Of a stretch of 64,000 bases of DNA, positions 22,985 through 31,856 are shown in pieces. Position numbers and translations under genes: made by a program. The stretch's first letter is position 1. Each line of letters opens with the position of its first letter. The stretch lies in the NCBI GenBank assembly GCA_947500505.1, contig CANMSL010000007.1:62001-126000 (forward strand). The letters run 5' to 3'. The notes beneath the pieces are model-generated. The model ran no database searches. It had not been told where the DNA came from and was given only the letters and a program-made list of their open reading frames with translations. Origin of the DNA: an uncultured Aquimarina sp. Lineage in GTDB: Bacteria > Bacteroidota > Bacteroidia > Flavobacteriales > Flavobacteriaceae.

Positions 22985-23207
22985 AGTGTTGCTGTCCGGG
23001 ATGAAAACCCAGAGGATTATTGCCGTTCAGCGAACACGTTAAATGAGAAGAGGCGCCTCTTCGTTTTGGGAAGAATGTTTGAAAAGTCAAAGACAGAAAA
23101 AGTAGGTTGTTCTTCCCGGATCAACTGTCTGATCCTGTCTTATATTTCCGGTTTTGAATTAGTTTGTATACATTTGTCTTGATATCTAATCAAGACTTGA
23201 ACTAAGT
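22985..23207 (-). ncRNA. Highly structured intergenic RNA candidate
   Basis: A TATCTTTG box (23214-23221, minus strand) would start a transcript near 23207. The region then folds extensively. A rod of about 18 bp closes 22988-23125 (GTTG, TCCGGGA, GAA and AACC pairing with GGTT, TTC, TCCCGGA and CAAC). Inside it are hairpins at 23047-23062 (GAAGAG-GCGC-CTCTTC), 23078-23091 and 23025-23035; further 5' is an 8-bp hairpin at 23176-23196. Some arms compete (23118-23135; 23193-23209), as in regulatory leaders. No ORF is present. It may be a free-standing RNA, such as a 6S-like RNA, or the leader of the 53-codon gene. Strand and class are uncertain. Confidence 0.4.
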
Positions 23208-23314
23208 CTGAGACAAAGATATAGCCACGTTACCCCACTACAGGCAAGTAATTCGGATCATTCGGATGGATTCGAATTGTTAGGTTAAATTCGTTTCAAG
23301 TTTTATTAAAAGTT

Positions 23315-24157
23315 ATGCCTGTGAATACATTTGAAGATTACAAAAAGGGGATTTTAGAATATTCTATTAGTGTTAAGAATGACTCTAATCATCAATTAAA
23401 TCGTTTTTTAAGTAAGATTACTCCTGGGAAAATTAAAAGTGCTAGTAAGATTATTTTTGAAACCGAGAATAATAAACAAGACATTCATACATTATCATCT
23501 TATTTTAGAGTTTCAAAGGATAAAGATTTTTTGAAATATTTGGATACAGTAGATGCGGATAAACTTATTCCTGTAAAACAATTTCTTAATAGAAAGACTA
23601 AAGAGCCTAGGGAAGAGGTAGTGGAATATACAGCTTGGTTATTAGATTTTAAACCAAGGCCATTTGCCAAGTTTCAGAAAATACCAAAAGAGTTGGTTTC
23701 CGATAGACTGGATGAAAAGTCAAATCTTGAACAAACTATACTAGATAAAACAAAACCATCTCAAAAAAGTGTTCAAGGTAAATCAAATCAGGATTTTCCC
23801 TGGAAGAAAATTACAATTACAATAAGTTTTGTTTCTGTGATTTTGGCAATCGTTTATTTTGGCAAGGGTTTGCGTCAAAAGGAGTGCATGATCTGGTCGG
23901 AAGATCATTATGAAAGAGTTAAGTGTGATTCTAATGATATTAGTCTAAGGTACAATCAAGATTGGGTTGATAATTTTAAAAAAATAGAGCTGGATCCTAC
24001 AATGACCTTTTTTAACAATGGAGAACCGATATATTGGTATTCAAAGACAAATAACACTATTGAGTTTTTTACAATGGGAGGAACTCATCCTATAGAAAAT
24101 ATTGAGCTGAAACCCATAACCCAATTAATAGTTCGTAAATATATATTGAAAGAATAG
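23315..24157 (+). CDS. Membrane-anchored hypothetical protein
   Basis: 280 residues. The N-terminal 165 residues are helical and cytosolic (FEDYKKGILEYSISVKNDSN opening), followed by a Gln/Lys linker. One membrane segment lies at about residues 169-187 (ITITISFVSVILAIVYFGKG). The C-terminal part is outside the cytoplasm and has CMIWSEDHYERVKC and FNNGEPIYWYSKTNNTIEFF. Cytosolic front and periplasmic tail suggest a signalling or anti-sigma-type layout, but no family is recognised. It is convergent with the pirin gene, 13 bases apart. Confidence 0.6.
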   Translation: MPVNTFEDYKKGILEYSISVKNDSNHQLNRFLSKITPGKIKSASKIIFETENNKQDIHTLSSYFRVSKDKDFLKYLDTVDADKLIPVKQFLNRKTKEPREEVVEYTAWLLDFKPRPFAKFQKIPKELVSDRLDEKSNLEQTILDKTKPSQKSVQGKSNQDFPWKKITITISFVSVILAIVYFGKGLRQKECMIWSEDHYERVKCDSNDISLRYNQDWVDNFKKIELDPTMTFFNNGEPIYWYSKTNNTIEFFTMGGTHPIENIELKPITQLIVRKYILKE

Positions 24158-24170
24158 ACATTAATCCAAA

Positions 24171-25043
24171 CTACTCCGGCATTACTACATAGCTATCGTC
24201 ATTGGGTACTTTAGGAAATTGTTTGTTTCGCCATCGATCTTTGGCTTGTTCTAATTTTTCTTTGCTGGATGACACAAAATTCCAGTAAATATGTCTTTCT
24301 TCAGGAAAAGGTTGACCACCAAATAGCAAAAGGTGTGTATTCGGTTCCATAATCACTGAACAACTGTCCTCGATTTTGGAAACCAACATATTCCCTTTAC
24401 TAACAGTATTTTCGCAAGCTTGTATTTCTCCATCTACAATGCAGATTCCGATTTCTCCTTGCAATTCACCTTTGATCTTTAATTCATAACGTTCAGTACT
24501 TTTTACTTCGACCATAAATAACTCTGAATGCACCGGTAATGGTGATTCTTTTCCATATCCTTTTCCTGCGATAAGTGTAAATTCTGTTTTTCCATCTGTC
24601 CAGCGAGGTAAATCAGATGTATCTAAGTGATGAAATTCTGGGGCAATATCTTCTAAGTGTTTTGGTAAGGCTACCCAAATCTGATATCCATGTGCTAAAA
24701 ATTCCGACCCATCCCGCATATCTTTCGGCGTGCGTTCGGTATGGGTAACTCCTTTTCCGGCTACCATCCAGTTTACGGATCCCGGAGAAATGCGCTGATT
24801 CGTGCCAATACTGTCCTGATGTATAATTTCACCATCCAATAAATAGGTCAGTGTAGATAAACCAATATGCGGATGTTGATCCACATCCATATATTTTCCT
24901 TTCTTAATCATTGTGGGTCCCATATGATCAATGAATATAAAAGGACCAACCATTCTTTTTTTTCTGAATGGTATCAGTCTACCTACCAGAAAATCACCAA
25001 TATCACGACTTCGTTCTTCAATTATTAATCCTTGGTTAGACAT
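24171..25043 (-). CDS. Pirin family protein
   Basis: 290 residues from the ATG at 25043; an in-frame ATG 39 bases upstream is less likely. The N-terminal cupin has the pirin metal site: HPHIGLSTLTYLLDGEIIHQ, with its three His, and GVTHTER with His and Glu. PGSVNWMVAGKG lies between. The C-terminal Pirin_C cupin ends LLLFGGQPFPEERHIYWNFV. Bacterial pirins bind iron or nickel; E. coli YhhW degrades quercetin, whereas others interact with metabolic enzymes. No substrate can be deduced. Stands alone. Confidence 0.93.
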   Translation of the reverse strand: MSNQGLIIEERSRDIGDFLVGRLIPFRKKRMVGPFIFIDHMGPTMIKKGKYMDVDQHPHIGLSTLTYLLDGEIIHQDSIGTNQRISPGSVNWMVAGKGVTHTERTPKDMRDGSEFLAHGYQIWVALPKHLEDIAPEFHHLDTSDLPRWTDGKTEFTLIAGKGYGKESPLPVHSELFMVEVKSTERYELKIKGELQGEIGICIVDGEIQACENTVSKGNMLVSKIEDSCSVIMEPNTHLLLFGGQPFPEERHIYWNFVSSSKEKLEQAKDRWRNKQFPKVPNDDSYVVMPE

Positions 25044-25146
25044 TAAGAAAAAAATTTTAGGTTTCGAATTTCGAAAATACACTTTTTGAATTGAGTATTT
25101 CGTTAAATAAATATTAAGGATACTAGTTCTATATTTAGATAAAATT

Positions 25147-25286
25147 CGTCATTTCGAGTGGATTTTTCGATTGAAAATTAGAAAAATTTACCCTCCCGCC
25201 TATAGAGAGTATCGAGAAGTAGAATTTTATCAATAAAAGTTCTCGATACAATCCCGATTTTCATCGGGATCACTGGAACTAACGAC
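25147..25286. repeat. Long palindromic dispersed repeat, copy 2
   Basis: Shares with 19967-20107 the outer CGTCATTTCGAGTG arm, an inner perfect 10-bp inverted repeat (GTATCGAGAA/TTCTCGATAC) and the closing CACTGGAACT-AACG. It has an added small hairpin, ATCCCGAT-TTTC-ATCGGGAT. It fills most of the 25044-25411 gap; the remainder is AT-rich upstream sequence of the antiporter gene. Confidence 0.75.
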
Positions 25287-25411
25287 AAAACGTGTTTTTA
25301 TACTCAAAATACAAAAGGGTTGATTATAAATAGTAGGATGGTGCGAGGTATTTACTTTAAAATATTTTACTATCTTTTCCAAGCCAATCTTAAATTACCT
25401 AAACCGACCCT

Positions 25412-26725
25412 ATGGAAATATTCTCCTCGTATAATTTGATCATAGAAGTTTCATTAGTACTTATTTTATCATTTGTTTTTAACGGTATCGCCAAAAAAAC
25501 CAATGTTCCGGCTGTATTGATGTTGATCATTCTCGGTATTATTATTCAGTATGCTATAAAATCATTTGGAGAAGGAGCCTTCAATTTTTTCCCAATGTTA
25601 GAAGTATTGGGAATCGTTGGTTTGATTATGATTGTGTTGGAAGCAGCGTTGGAATTAAAGCTTAAAAGAGAAAAACTAGTTCCTATTCTAAAATCTCTGG
25701 CTATTGCATTAATTGGTTTGGTTGCCTCCGCGTATGTCGCAGCGATAGTGTTAAAAGCATTAATTGACGGAATGACCTGGCAATCTGCATTATTATACGC
25801 AACACCTTTGTCTATTTTGTCAAGTGCAATTATTATCCCTAGTGTAGCAGGCTTGTCTGAAGCTAAAAAAGAATTTCACGTATATGAAAGTACGTTCTCT
25901 GATATTCTCGGGATTATGATGTTCTATTTCCTGACCGGAAAATTGAACCCTGCAGAAGATGCGGGAGTGACTGGTTTTGCCTTTAATTTGATAATTACTA
26001 TCATTATCTCATTGATTGCTAGTTATGGAATTATTTTGATTTTTCAAAAGATCAAAAGTCAGGTAAAGCTATTTCTATTGATTGCGGTATTACTATTGTT
26101 ATATGGAGTAGGTAAAAAAATGCATCTTTCATCCCTGATTATTATATTAATTTTTGGATTAGTGATTGCCAATATGAAACTGTTTTTTCAATGGAAATTA
26201 GAAAGTTTGTTGGATTTTGAAAAAGCAAAGGCAATTTATCATGAGTTACACGTAATAACTGCAGAAACAGCTTTTGTGGTTAGGACATTGTTTTTTGTAA
26301 TCTTTGGAATTACCATAACACTTTCTTCATTACTTAACCTAAAAGTTGCCTTAATAAGTATATTGATTATTATTTCCATTTATGTAATACGGTATGGGCT
26401 TTTACGGTTGTTTGTAGGTAAAGATATTTCACCACAACTTTTTATCGCTCCCCGAGGATTAATTACAGTACTTTTATTCTATGCAATACCAGCAGAGGCG
26501 ATTATTCCAGGGTTCGAACCTGGTATTTTATTATTTGTAATTATAGGAACCAGTCTAATCATGACAGGCGGAATGATTCGTGATAAAAGAATAAGGGGAG
26601 CGGCATTGACACCAGAAGAAATAGAAGCTGAAGCTGATGCAGAGGTAGCATATATTATGAATACAACTACAGATCTTAGTGAAATAGAGGATACCGACCC
26701 TGAAGGAAAAGAGTCTTATGAATAA
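25412..26725 (+). CDS. Cation:proton antiporter (CPA family)
   Basis: 437 residues with about 12 hydrophobic segments over residues 5-395, the layout of Na+(K+)/H+ exchangers. The conserved stretches include GIAKKTNVPAVLMLIILGII, IVLEAALELKL in the third or fourth helix, and TPLSILSSAIIIPSVAGLS, the discontinuous-helix region where substrate binds; FSDILGIMMFYF holds the conserved Asp. The tail is acidic (EEIEAEADAEVAYIM). It should exchange Na+ or K+ for H+ across the inner membrane and help with pH or salt balance, as expected in a marine cell. The following WYL regulator starts 9 bases later. Confidence 0.88.
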   Translation: MEIFSSYNLIIEVSLVLILSFVFNGIAKKTNVPAVLMLIILGIIIQYAIKSFGEGAFNFFPMLEVLGIVGLIMIVLEAALELKLKREKLVPILKSLAIALIGLVASAYVAAIVLKALIDGMTWQSALLYATPLSILSSAIIIPSVAGLSEAKKEFHVYESTFSDILGIMMFYFLTGKLNPAEDAGVTGFAFNLIITIIISLIASYGIILIFQKIKSQVKLFLLIAVLLLLYGVGKKMHLSSLIIILIFGLVIANMKLFFQWKLESLLDFEKAKAIYHELHVITAETAFVVRTLFFVIFGITITLSSLLNLKVALISILIIISIYVIRYGLLRLFVGKDISPQLFIAPRGLITVLLFYAIPAEAIIPGFEPGILLFVIIGTSLIMTGGMIRDKRIRGAALTPEEIEAEADAEVAYIMNTTTDLSEIEDTDPEGKESYE

Positions 26726-26734
26726 GAAACTGCT

Positions 26735-27415
26735 ATGAAACGATTGCATAGACTGACGGCTATCTTGGTAAAATTACAATCCAAAAAAGTAGTTCAGGCT
26801 GCTGATTTGGCTGATAAATTTGATGTAAGTATACGCACTATCTACAGAGATATGTTAGCATTATCTGACGCTGGAGTACCCATCGGAGCAGAGGCAGGTA
26901 CTGGTTATTTCCTGGTGGATGGATATTCGTTGCCACCTATTATGTTTACAGAAAAAGAAGCCAATGCTTTGATAACGGCTTCTAAAATTATTCATACTAA
27001 TAATGATAAGTCCCTTATTTCAGATTATGATGAAGCAATAGAAAAGGTAAAAGCAATTCTCAATTCAACTCAAAAACAAAAATTAGAGCTTCTGGAACAA
27101 AGAATTGTGAGCCCTCCTTTCCCAAAATCACCATCAAGTACATATTTGTCAGTAATTCAAAAAGCCATTACCGATTTAAGGGTATTGGAAGTAGAATATA
27201 CCGCTGCATCTAAAGAATTTACTAAACGTGCAATAGAACCGCTTGGTGTATATTTTACAAATACAGTTTGGGTATTAATAGCGTATTGTAGGTTACGAAA
27301 TGATTATCGCGAATTCAGAACTGATCGTATCATCAACCTTATGGAAACCTCTGAATTATTTCCTCCTAAATTTTTCACCCTTGACGAGTATTTTAAAAGA
27401 TATTATGGAAATTAA
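26735..27415 (+). CDS. YafY-like HTH/WYL transcriptional regulator
   Basis: 226 residues. HTH_11 domain at about 1-60 (RLHRLTAILVKLQSKKVVQA and KFDVSIRTIYRDMLALSDAG), then the WYL-type domain with EVEYTAASKEFTKRAIEPLG, VWVLIAYCRLRNDYREFRTD and RI-N-L-M. WYL domains bind nucleic acids or small ligands. It is transcribed with the ABM-like gene behind it, and regulators of this kind frequently control their neighbours; the antiporter 9 bases upstream could also be a target. The target DNA is not evident. Confidence 0.9.
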   Translation: MKRLHRLTAILVKLQSKKVVQAADLADKFDVSIRTIYRDMLALSDAGVPIGAEAGTGYFLVDGYSLPPIMFTEKEANALITASKIIHTNNDKSLISDYDEAIEKVKAILNSTQKQKLELLEQRIVSPPFPKSPSSTYLSVIQKAITDLRVLEVEYTAASKEFTKRAIEPLGVYFTNTVWVLIAYCRLRNDYREFRTDRIINLMETSELFPPKFFTLDEYFKRYYGN

Positions 27416-27456
27416 TTCTACTACTGACATACTGTTGTCACAAGGCACTTGTAAAT

Positions 27457-27861
27457 TTGACTAAAATAAAGAAATCATTAATTAACACAATTATGATTAG
27501 TATGTTTTTATGCTGCGCAACTACATTTAGTCAAAACAAAAATCTTATGAAAAATAAACCGTACACCATTGAAGTAGTATTATTTGAAGCAAATCCTAAT
27601 TATTCAAAAAAAGAAATAAAAACCGCCTTGACATCATTAAACGATATAGTTAAACTATATGATGGATTTATTGACAGAACAACTGCACTGAATGAAGAAG
27701 GTAAATGCATAGATCTGTTATACTGGACGAATATTGAAGCTGCTAAAAAAGCAGGTGAAGATATCATGAAAAATTCTGAAGCCGTTGCAATTTTTGAAGT
27801 TATTAAGCCAGAAACAATGCAAATGTTTCATATGGATGTTTTTAATCAATTTGAAGAATAA
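27457..27861 (+). CDS. Secreted ABM-like (antibiotic monooxygenase fold) protein
   Basis: 134 residues from a TTG at 27457; ATGs at 27493 or 27547 are alternatives, the last giving a cytosolic form. The longer form has a good signal peptide (KIKKSLINTIMISMFLCCAT then TFSQ). The rest is one ferredoxin-like domain: YTIEVVLFEANPNY, a helix, YDGFIDRTTALNEEGKCIDL, YWTNIEAAKKAGEDIM and SEAVAIFEVI. This fits the dimeric alpha/beta barrel of antibiotic-biosynthesis-monooxygenase-like proteins. Enzyme activity is unknown. Followed after 9 bases by the AlkD-like gene. Confidence 0.65.
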   Translation: MTKIKKSLINTIMISMFLCCATTFSQNKNLMKNKPYTIEVVLFEANPNYSKKEIKTALTSLNDIVKLYDGFIDRTTALNEEGKCIDLLYWTNIEAAKKAGEDIMKNSEAVAIFEVIKPETMQMFHMDVFNQFEE

Positions 27862-27870
27862 TTATATTTA

Positions 27871-28725
27871 ATGACCAATAATATGATGTTACCCGACCTA
27901 AAACCATCTATATCACAAAACAAAATGATTCCTGAACATATTTTGAATAGAAAAGGAGCGAGAAGCCTTAAAGAACTTAATCCAGAAGTGATCCAATATC
28001 TAAATCAAGGTTCGATCGAAACCGCAAATTTAATGGAATGGCTAGCCGTGGATCAACTAAAACTATTAAAATTAATACTTGAAGAATTAGGAAAGTCTCA
28101 TTGGTATGACAGCTTTTATGAAGTGATTTCTAATCAAAAAAAGCCTACTGCCAATTCTAGTGTTAAAGTAATAGGTACGACCTTTAGTCAACTAACTAAC
28201 GATACCACAATAATAGATTTTTTGTCCAATCACACTTCAGATATTCCCAGATGTTGGGCGGCACAATATTACGGAGCTATCGAAATGTCAATAACTGAAA
28301 GATTACATACTATAAAAAGATATGCTGCAGATTCACATTTTGGGGTAAGAGAAGTTGCTATTCTTGCCACCAAAGAATATATTATTCAGGATTTAGATCA
28401 GGCTATTATGATATTGTCTAATTGGACAAAAAACAAGGATGAAAATATCAGGAGATACTCGGCAGAAGCAACAAGGCCAATAGGTGTTTGGACCAAAAAA
28501 ATAGATGTTTTAAAAGAAAACCCAGAGACTGCATCAGATATTTTAGAACCTTTGAAATCTGATACTTCTAAATATGTAAAAGATGCGGTGGGGAATTGGT
28601 TGAATGATGCTAGCAAAACAAGACCGGATTGGGTGCAGGACGTTTGTAACAGATGGCAAAAAGAGTCTAAGTCGAAGGATACGCAATATATAATTAAGAA
28701 AGCTCTGCGAACAATAAATAAATAG
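27871..28725 (+). CDS. AlkD-like DNA alkylation repair protein
   Basis: 284 residues built of HEAT-like helix pairs. The family pattern of COG4335 DNA-alkylation-repair proteins is clear: RCWAAQYYGAIEMSITERLH, DSHFGVREVAILATKEYI, NIRRYSAEATRPIGVW and DILEPLKSDTSKYVKDAVGN-WLND. Relatives of AlkC/AlkD remove cationic alkylated bases such as 3-methyladenine. The D/W residues required for activity cannot be placed with certainty. It lies at the end of the regulator-ABM-like gene group and is probably cotranscribed. Confidence 0.85.
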   Translation: MTNNMMLPDLKPSISQNKMIPEHILNRKGARSLKELNPEVIQYLNQGSIETANLMEWLAVDQLKLLKLILEELGKSHWYDSFYEVISNQKKPTANSSVKVIGTTFSQLTNDTTIIDFLSNHTSDIPRCWAAQYYGAIEMSITERLHTIKRYAADSHFGVREVAILATKEYIIQDLDQAIMILSNWTKNKDENIRRYSAEATRPIGVWTKKIDVLKENPETASDILEPLKSDTSKYVKDAVGNWLNDASKTRPDWVQDVCNRWQKESKSKDTQYIIKKALRTINK

Positions 28726-28939
28726 ACCTGAACCATCAAAGCACCTATCATTTTATAAGTATTTAGGGTAATTATAAATTCAAAAATTATAATATCAAAA
28801 AATTATTAAATAATCATTAAAGATTGGTTTTTTTAAAGTTTCTTTATGAGAATGTTCTCTAGTTTTTTATAGCTTTAAGCTCCTTTTAAAAGATTTTGAC
28901 TATTAGTTAATTTCATATATTGGTGCTAAGGAATAGGTT

Positions 28940-30355
28940 ATGAGAGTACTTCACACAAGTTTAGAATGTTATCCTTTTGCAAAAGTTGGAGGCCTGGGTG
29001 ATGTAGTAGGTTCTTTGCCTAAATATATGACGGATCTGGGTTGCACTACAGATGTTGTTATACCATATTTTGATAATAAAAAGATTGATCAGCATGAGTC
29101 TGAACTGATTTATAATGGGTCAGTAAGCTTAGGTAAATACATATTTGATTTTGAAATTAGAAAGTTGTTTTCTTCTTCTTTTGGATTTGAAGTATATCTT
29201 GTTTATCAAAAGGATTTGTTATTTAGGCCTAACGTTTATGGCTATGAAGATGATACGGAACGTTTTATTGTATTTCAGTTAGCGGTATTAGATTGGTTAG
29301 TAAACTTGGAGACCAAACCGGATATCATTCATTGTCATGATCATCATACGGGTTTAATCCCATTTTTAGTATCACACGTGGATGCATTTCAAAGCTTACA
29401 GGATATTCCTACGGTACTTACTATTCATAACGCACAATATCAAGGGCAGTTTTCATATGATAAATTAGATTATATACCACAGTTCGATCTCCATAATATA
29501 GGTTTACTGGATTGGGATAATTGTATCAACCCTTTAGCTACAGGTATCAAATGTGCCTGGAGGGTAACCACGGTTTCACCAAATTATATGCAGGAGCTGC
29601 AACATCAGGCAAATGGATTAGAAGGTTTACTATCCCACGAAAAAGCAAAATGTATCGGAATTTTAAATGGAATTGATCACGATACGTGGAATCCTGAAAC
29701 AGACCCTCTGATCATTAAAAATTACAATACCAATACTATAGTATCTGGTAGAAAAGCTAATAAAAAATGGTTATGTAAACACTATAATTTTGATATAGAA
29801 AAACCACTTTTTGCTTTTATAGGTAGGTTAGTATATGAAAAAGGGGCGGACTTACTACCGGATATCGTAGCAGAAGCTTTACAACATCTGGATGTTTCTA
29901 TTTTAATTCTTGGGTCAGGAAATACCGAAGTAGAGTTAAGATTGCAGAATTTAAAAGAAAGCTTTCCCAATTCATACAACACCTATATTGGATACGATGA
30001 AAAACTATCGCATATCATATATGCAGGAGCAGACTTTTTATTAATGCCATCCAGGGTGGAACCTTGCGGTTTGAATCAAATGTATGCTTTACGTTATGGA
30101 TCTATACCTATTGTGAGGCGAACCGGAGGTTTAAAAGATACGGTTATAGATATCGGAGAAGACGGTTTCGGAATCTGTCATAATCGAGCAAATATTCAGG
30201 ATGTATATAATTCAATCAAAAGGGGTGTTGAATTTTACAATGTTCAAAAAAAATACAGGAAAACACAAAAGGAGATCGTAAAAATTGATCATTCCTGGAA
30301 TAATTCAGCTAAGCAATATATTGAATTATACAAATCTTTAAAACAACTACAATGA
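28940..30355 (+). CDS. glgA: Glycogen synthase (GT5)
   Basis: 471 residues, the normal size. ECYPFAKVGGLGDVVGSLPK holds the KxGG ADP-glucose-binding motif. HCHDHHTGLIPFL and LTIHNAQYQG belong to the N-terminal GT5 domain. The C-terminal GT-B domain has IGRLVYEKGADLLPDIV and PSRVEPCGLNQMYALRYGSI, which contains the catalytic E-x7-E pattern. It extends alpha-1,4-glucan from ADP-glucose. First gene of a large glucan locus; its stop overlaps the glgC start by 4 bases. Confidence 0.95.
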   Translation: MRVLHTSLECYPFAKVGGLGDVVGSLPKYMTDLGCTTDVVIPYFDNKKIDQHESELIYNGSVSLGKYIFDFEIRKLFSSSFGFEVYLVYQKDLLFRPNVYGYEDDTERFIVFQLAVLDWLVNLETKPDIIHCHDHHTGLIPFLVSHVDAFQSLQDIPTVLTIHNAQYQGQFSYDKLDYIPQFDLHNIGLLDWDNCINPLATGIKCAWRVTTVSPNYMQELQHQANGLEGLLSHEKAKCIGILNGIDHDTWNPETDPLIIKNYNTNTIVSGRKANKKWLCKHYNFDIEKPLFAFIGRLVYEKGADLLPDIVAEALQHLDVSILILGSGNTEVELRLQNLKESFPNSYNTYIGYDEKLSHIIYAGADFLLMPSRVEPCGLNQMYALRYGSIPIVRRTGGLKDTVIDIGEDGFGICHNRANIQDVYNSIKRGVEFYNVQKKYRKTQKEIVKIDHSWNNSAKQYIELYKSLKQLQ

Positions 30356-31623
30356 TTAACAAAAAAGTCCTTGCAATTATCCTTGGAGGAGGACAAGGAA
30401 CAAGACTGTCCCCCTTAACAGAAAGTAGATCAAAACCTGCTGTATCCATTGCAGGAAAATATCGATTGGTTGATATTCCTATTACCAATTGTATACATTC
30501 TGATATCAAGAGAATGTTTGTGCTTACTCAGTTTAATTCTGCTTCTTTAAACAGTCATATAAAAAACACTTATATCTTCAGTACTTTTAGTCAGGCCTTC
30601 GTTGATGTTCTTGCAGCAGAACAAACTCCACATAATAAAACCTGGTTTCAGGGAACCGCGGATGCCGTAAGACAATCCATGCATCATTTTCTTAATCATG
30701 ATTTTGAGTATGCGCTTATTTTATCAGGAGATCAGCTTTATCAAATGGATTTTAATGATATGATCGAATCACATATCGAAAAAGGTGCAGATATATCTAT
30801 CGCTACGTTACCGGTAAGCCCTGAGGATGCTACTGATTTTGGAATTCTTAAAACAAATGATCAGAGTTTTATTACTTCTTTTACAGAAAAACCAAATACC
30901 GAAGAACTTCCGGGTTGGGAATCCGAGGTAAGTGATGAAATGAAAAGCGAGAATAGAGAATATCTGGCATCTATGGGGATCTATATTTTTAACAGACAAT
31001 TACTGGTTGATTTGCTTTCAGACCCAAGTAGGATAGATTTTGGTAAAGAAATAATTCCTCAATCCATTGATAGTCATAAAGTACTGGCATATCAGTACGA
31101 AGGTTATTGGACAGATATTGGGACCATATCATCGTTTTTTGAAGCCAACATTGAATTGGCTAATGATATCCCAAAATTTGATTTGTTTAATAACGATAGA
31201 AATATCCTAACCAGACCCAGAATTCTTCCTCCATCAAAAATATCAGGCACTTTCATGAATAAAACTATGATCGCAGAAGGCTGTTTGATTCAGGCTAAAG
31301 AAATTGAACAATCCGTTATTGGAATCCGATCCAGAATAGGGAAGGACACAGTTATAAAAAACACTTATATGATGGGAAGCGATCGGTATCAAGATTTAGA
31401 TGAATTGGAAACAGATAGCAAGGAGAACAGACCTTATTTAGGTGTTGGACAAAGATGTATGATTAATAATGCAATCATTGATAAAGATTGTAGAATTGGT
31501 AATGATGTAGTCATTAATGGAGGATCACATCTGAAAGACTTCGAGAATGACCGATACGTTATTAAAGATGGTATCGTAGTAATCAGAAAGGGTGCAGTTA
31601 TTCCGAATGAATTCAAAATTTAA
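30352..31623 (+). CDS. glgC: Glucose-1-phosphate adenylyltransferase (ADP-glucose pyrophosphorylase)
   Basis: 423 residues. LAIILGGGQGTRLSPLTESRSKPAV is the nucleotide-binding signature (the first 20 residues hold GGGQGTRL); FQGTADAVRQ, LSGDQLYQMDF, SMGIYIFNRQLL and DFGKEIIPQ are typical of GlgC. The C-terminal left-handed beta-helix carries repeated I-G-x-D type turns. It makes ADP-glucose from glucose-1-phosphate and ATP, the substrate for GlgA. Allosteric control cannot be read from sequence. Overlaps glgA by 4 bases, so the two are translationally coupled. Confidence 0.95.
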   Translation: MINKKVLAIILGGGQGTRLSPLTESRSKPAVSIAGKYRLVDIPITNCIHSDIKRMFVLTQFNSASLNSHIKNTYIFSTFSQAFVDVLAAEQTPHNKTWFQGTADAVRQSMHHFLNHDFEYALILSGDQLYQMDFNDMIESHIEKGADISIATLPVSPEDATDFGILKTNDQSFITSFTEKPNTEELPGWESEVSDEMKSENREYLASMGIYIFNRQLLVDLLSDPSRIDFGKEIIPQSIDSHKVLAYQYEGYWTDIGTISSFFEANIELANDIPKFDLFNNDRNILTRPRILPPSKISGTFMNKTMIAEGCLIQAKEIEQSVIGIRSRIGKDTVIKNTYMMGSDRYQDLDELETDSKENRPYLGVGQRCMINNAIIDKDCRIGNDVVINGGSHLKDFENDRYVIKDGIVVIRKGAVIPNEFKI

Positions 31624-31715
31624 CATAAAGAATTCTTACTTTATTTCCTAATTTTTTGCATTCTGTGTAGATTTTTCGGGAATGTAAAAATTTGCTATAT
31701 CGTTATAGTTTTTTG

Positions 31716-31729
31716 CGAAAACGTTATTG
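31716..31729. promoter_or_regulatory. LacI-type half-perfect operator before glgE
   Basis: CGAAAACGTTATTG matches 12 of 14 bases of the symmetric CGAAAACGTTTTCG, a typical LacI-family operator form, 128 bases upstream of glgE. A related site lies upstream of the GH31 gene in the same locus. Confidence 0.4.
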
Positions 31730-31856
31730 TTTATAAATTCTTACAATACAAAGCTAAATCTCACAAAATCTTTGATAAAATTTCATAAATAAGTAATAAA
31801 TTGCTTCACTTGTTATTAAAATACTAAATAAAAATCATTTTAATTTATAATTTCTC

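Noticed and set aside
22985..23207. Assignment of the structured region as tmRNA or RNase P RNA
   Set aside because: The conserved tRNA-like ends of tmRNA and the GAGGAAAGTCC and ACAGAA motifs of RNase P RNA are absent.
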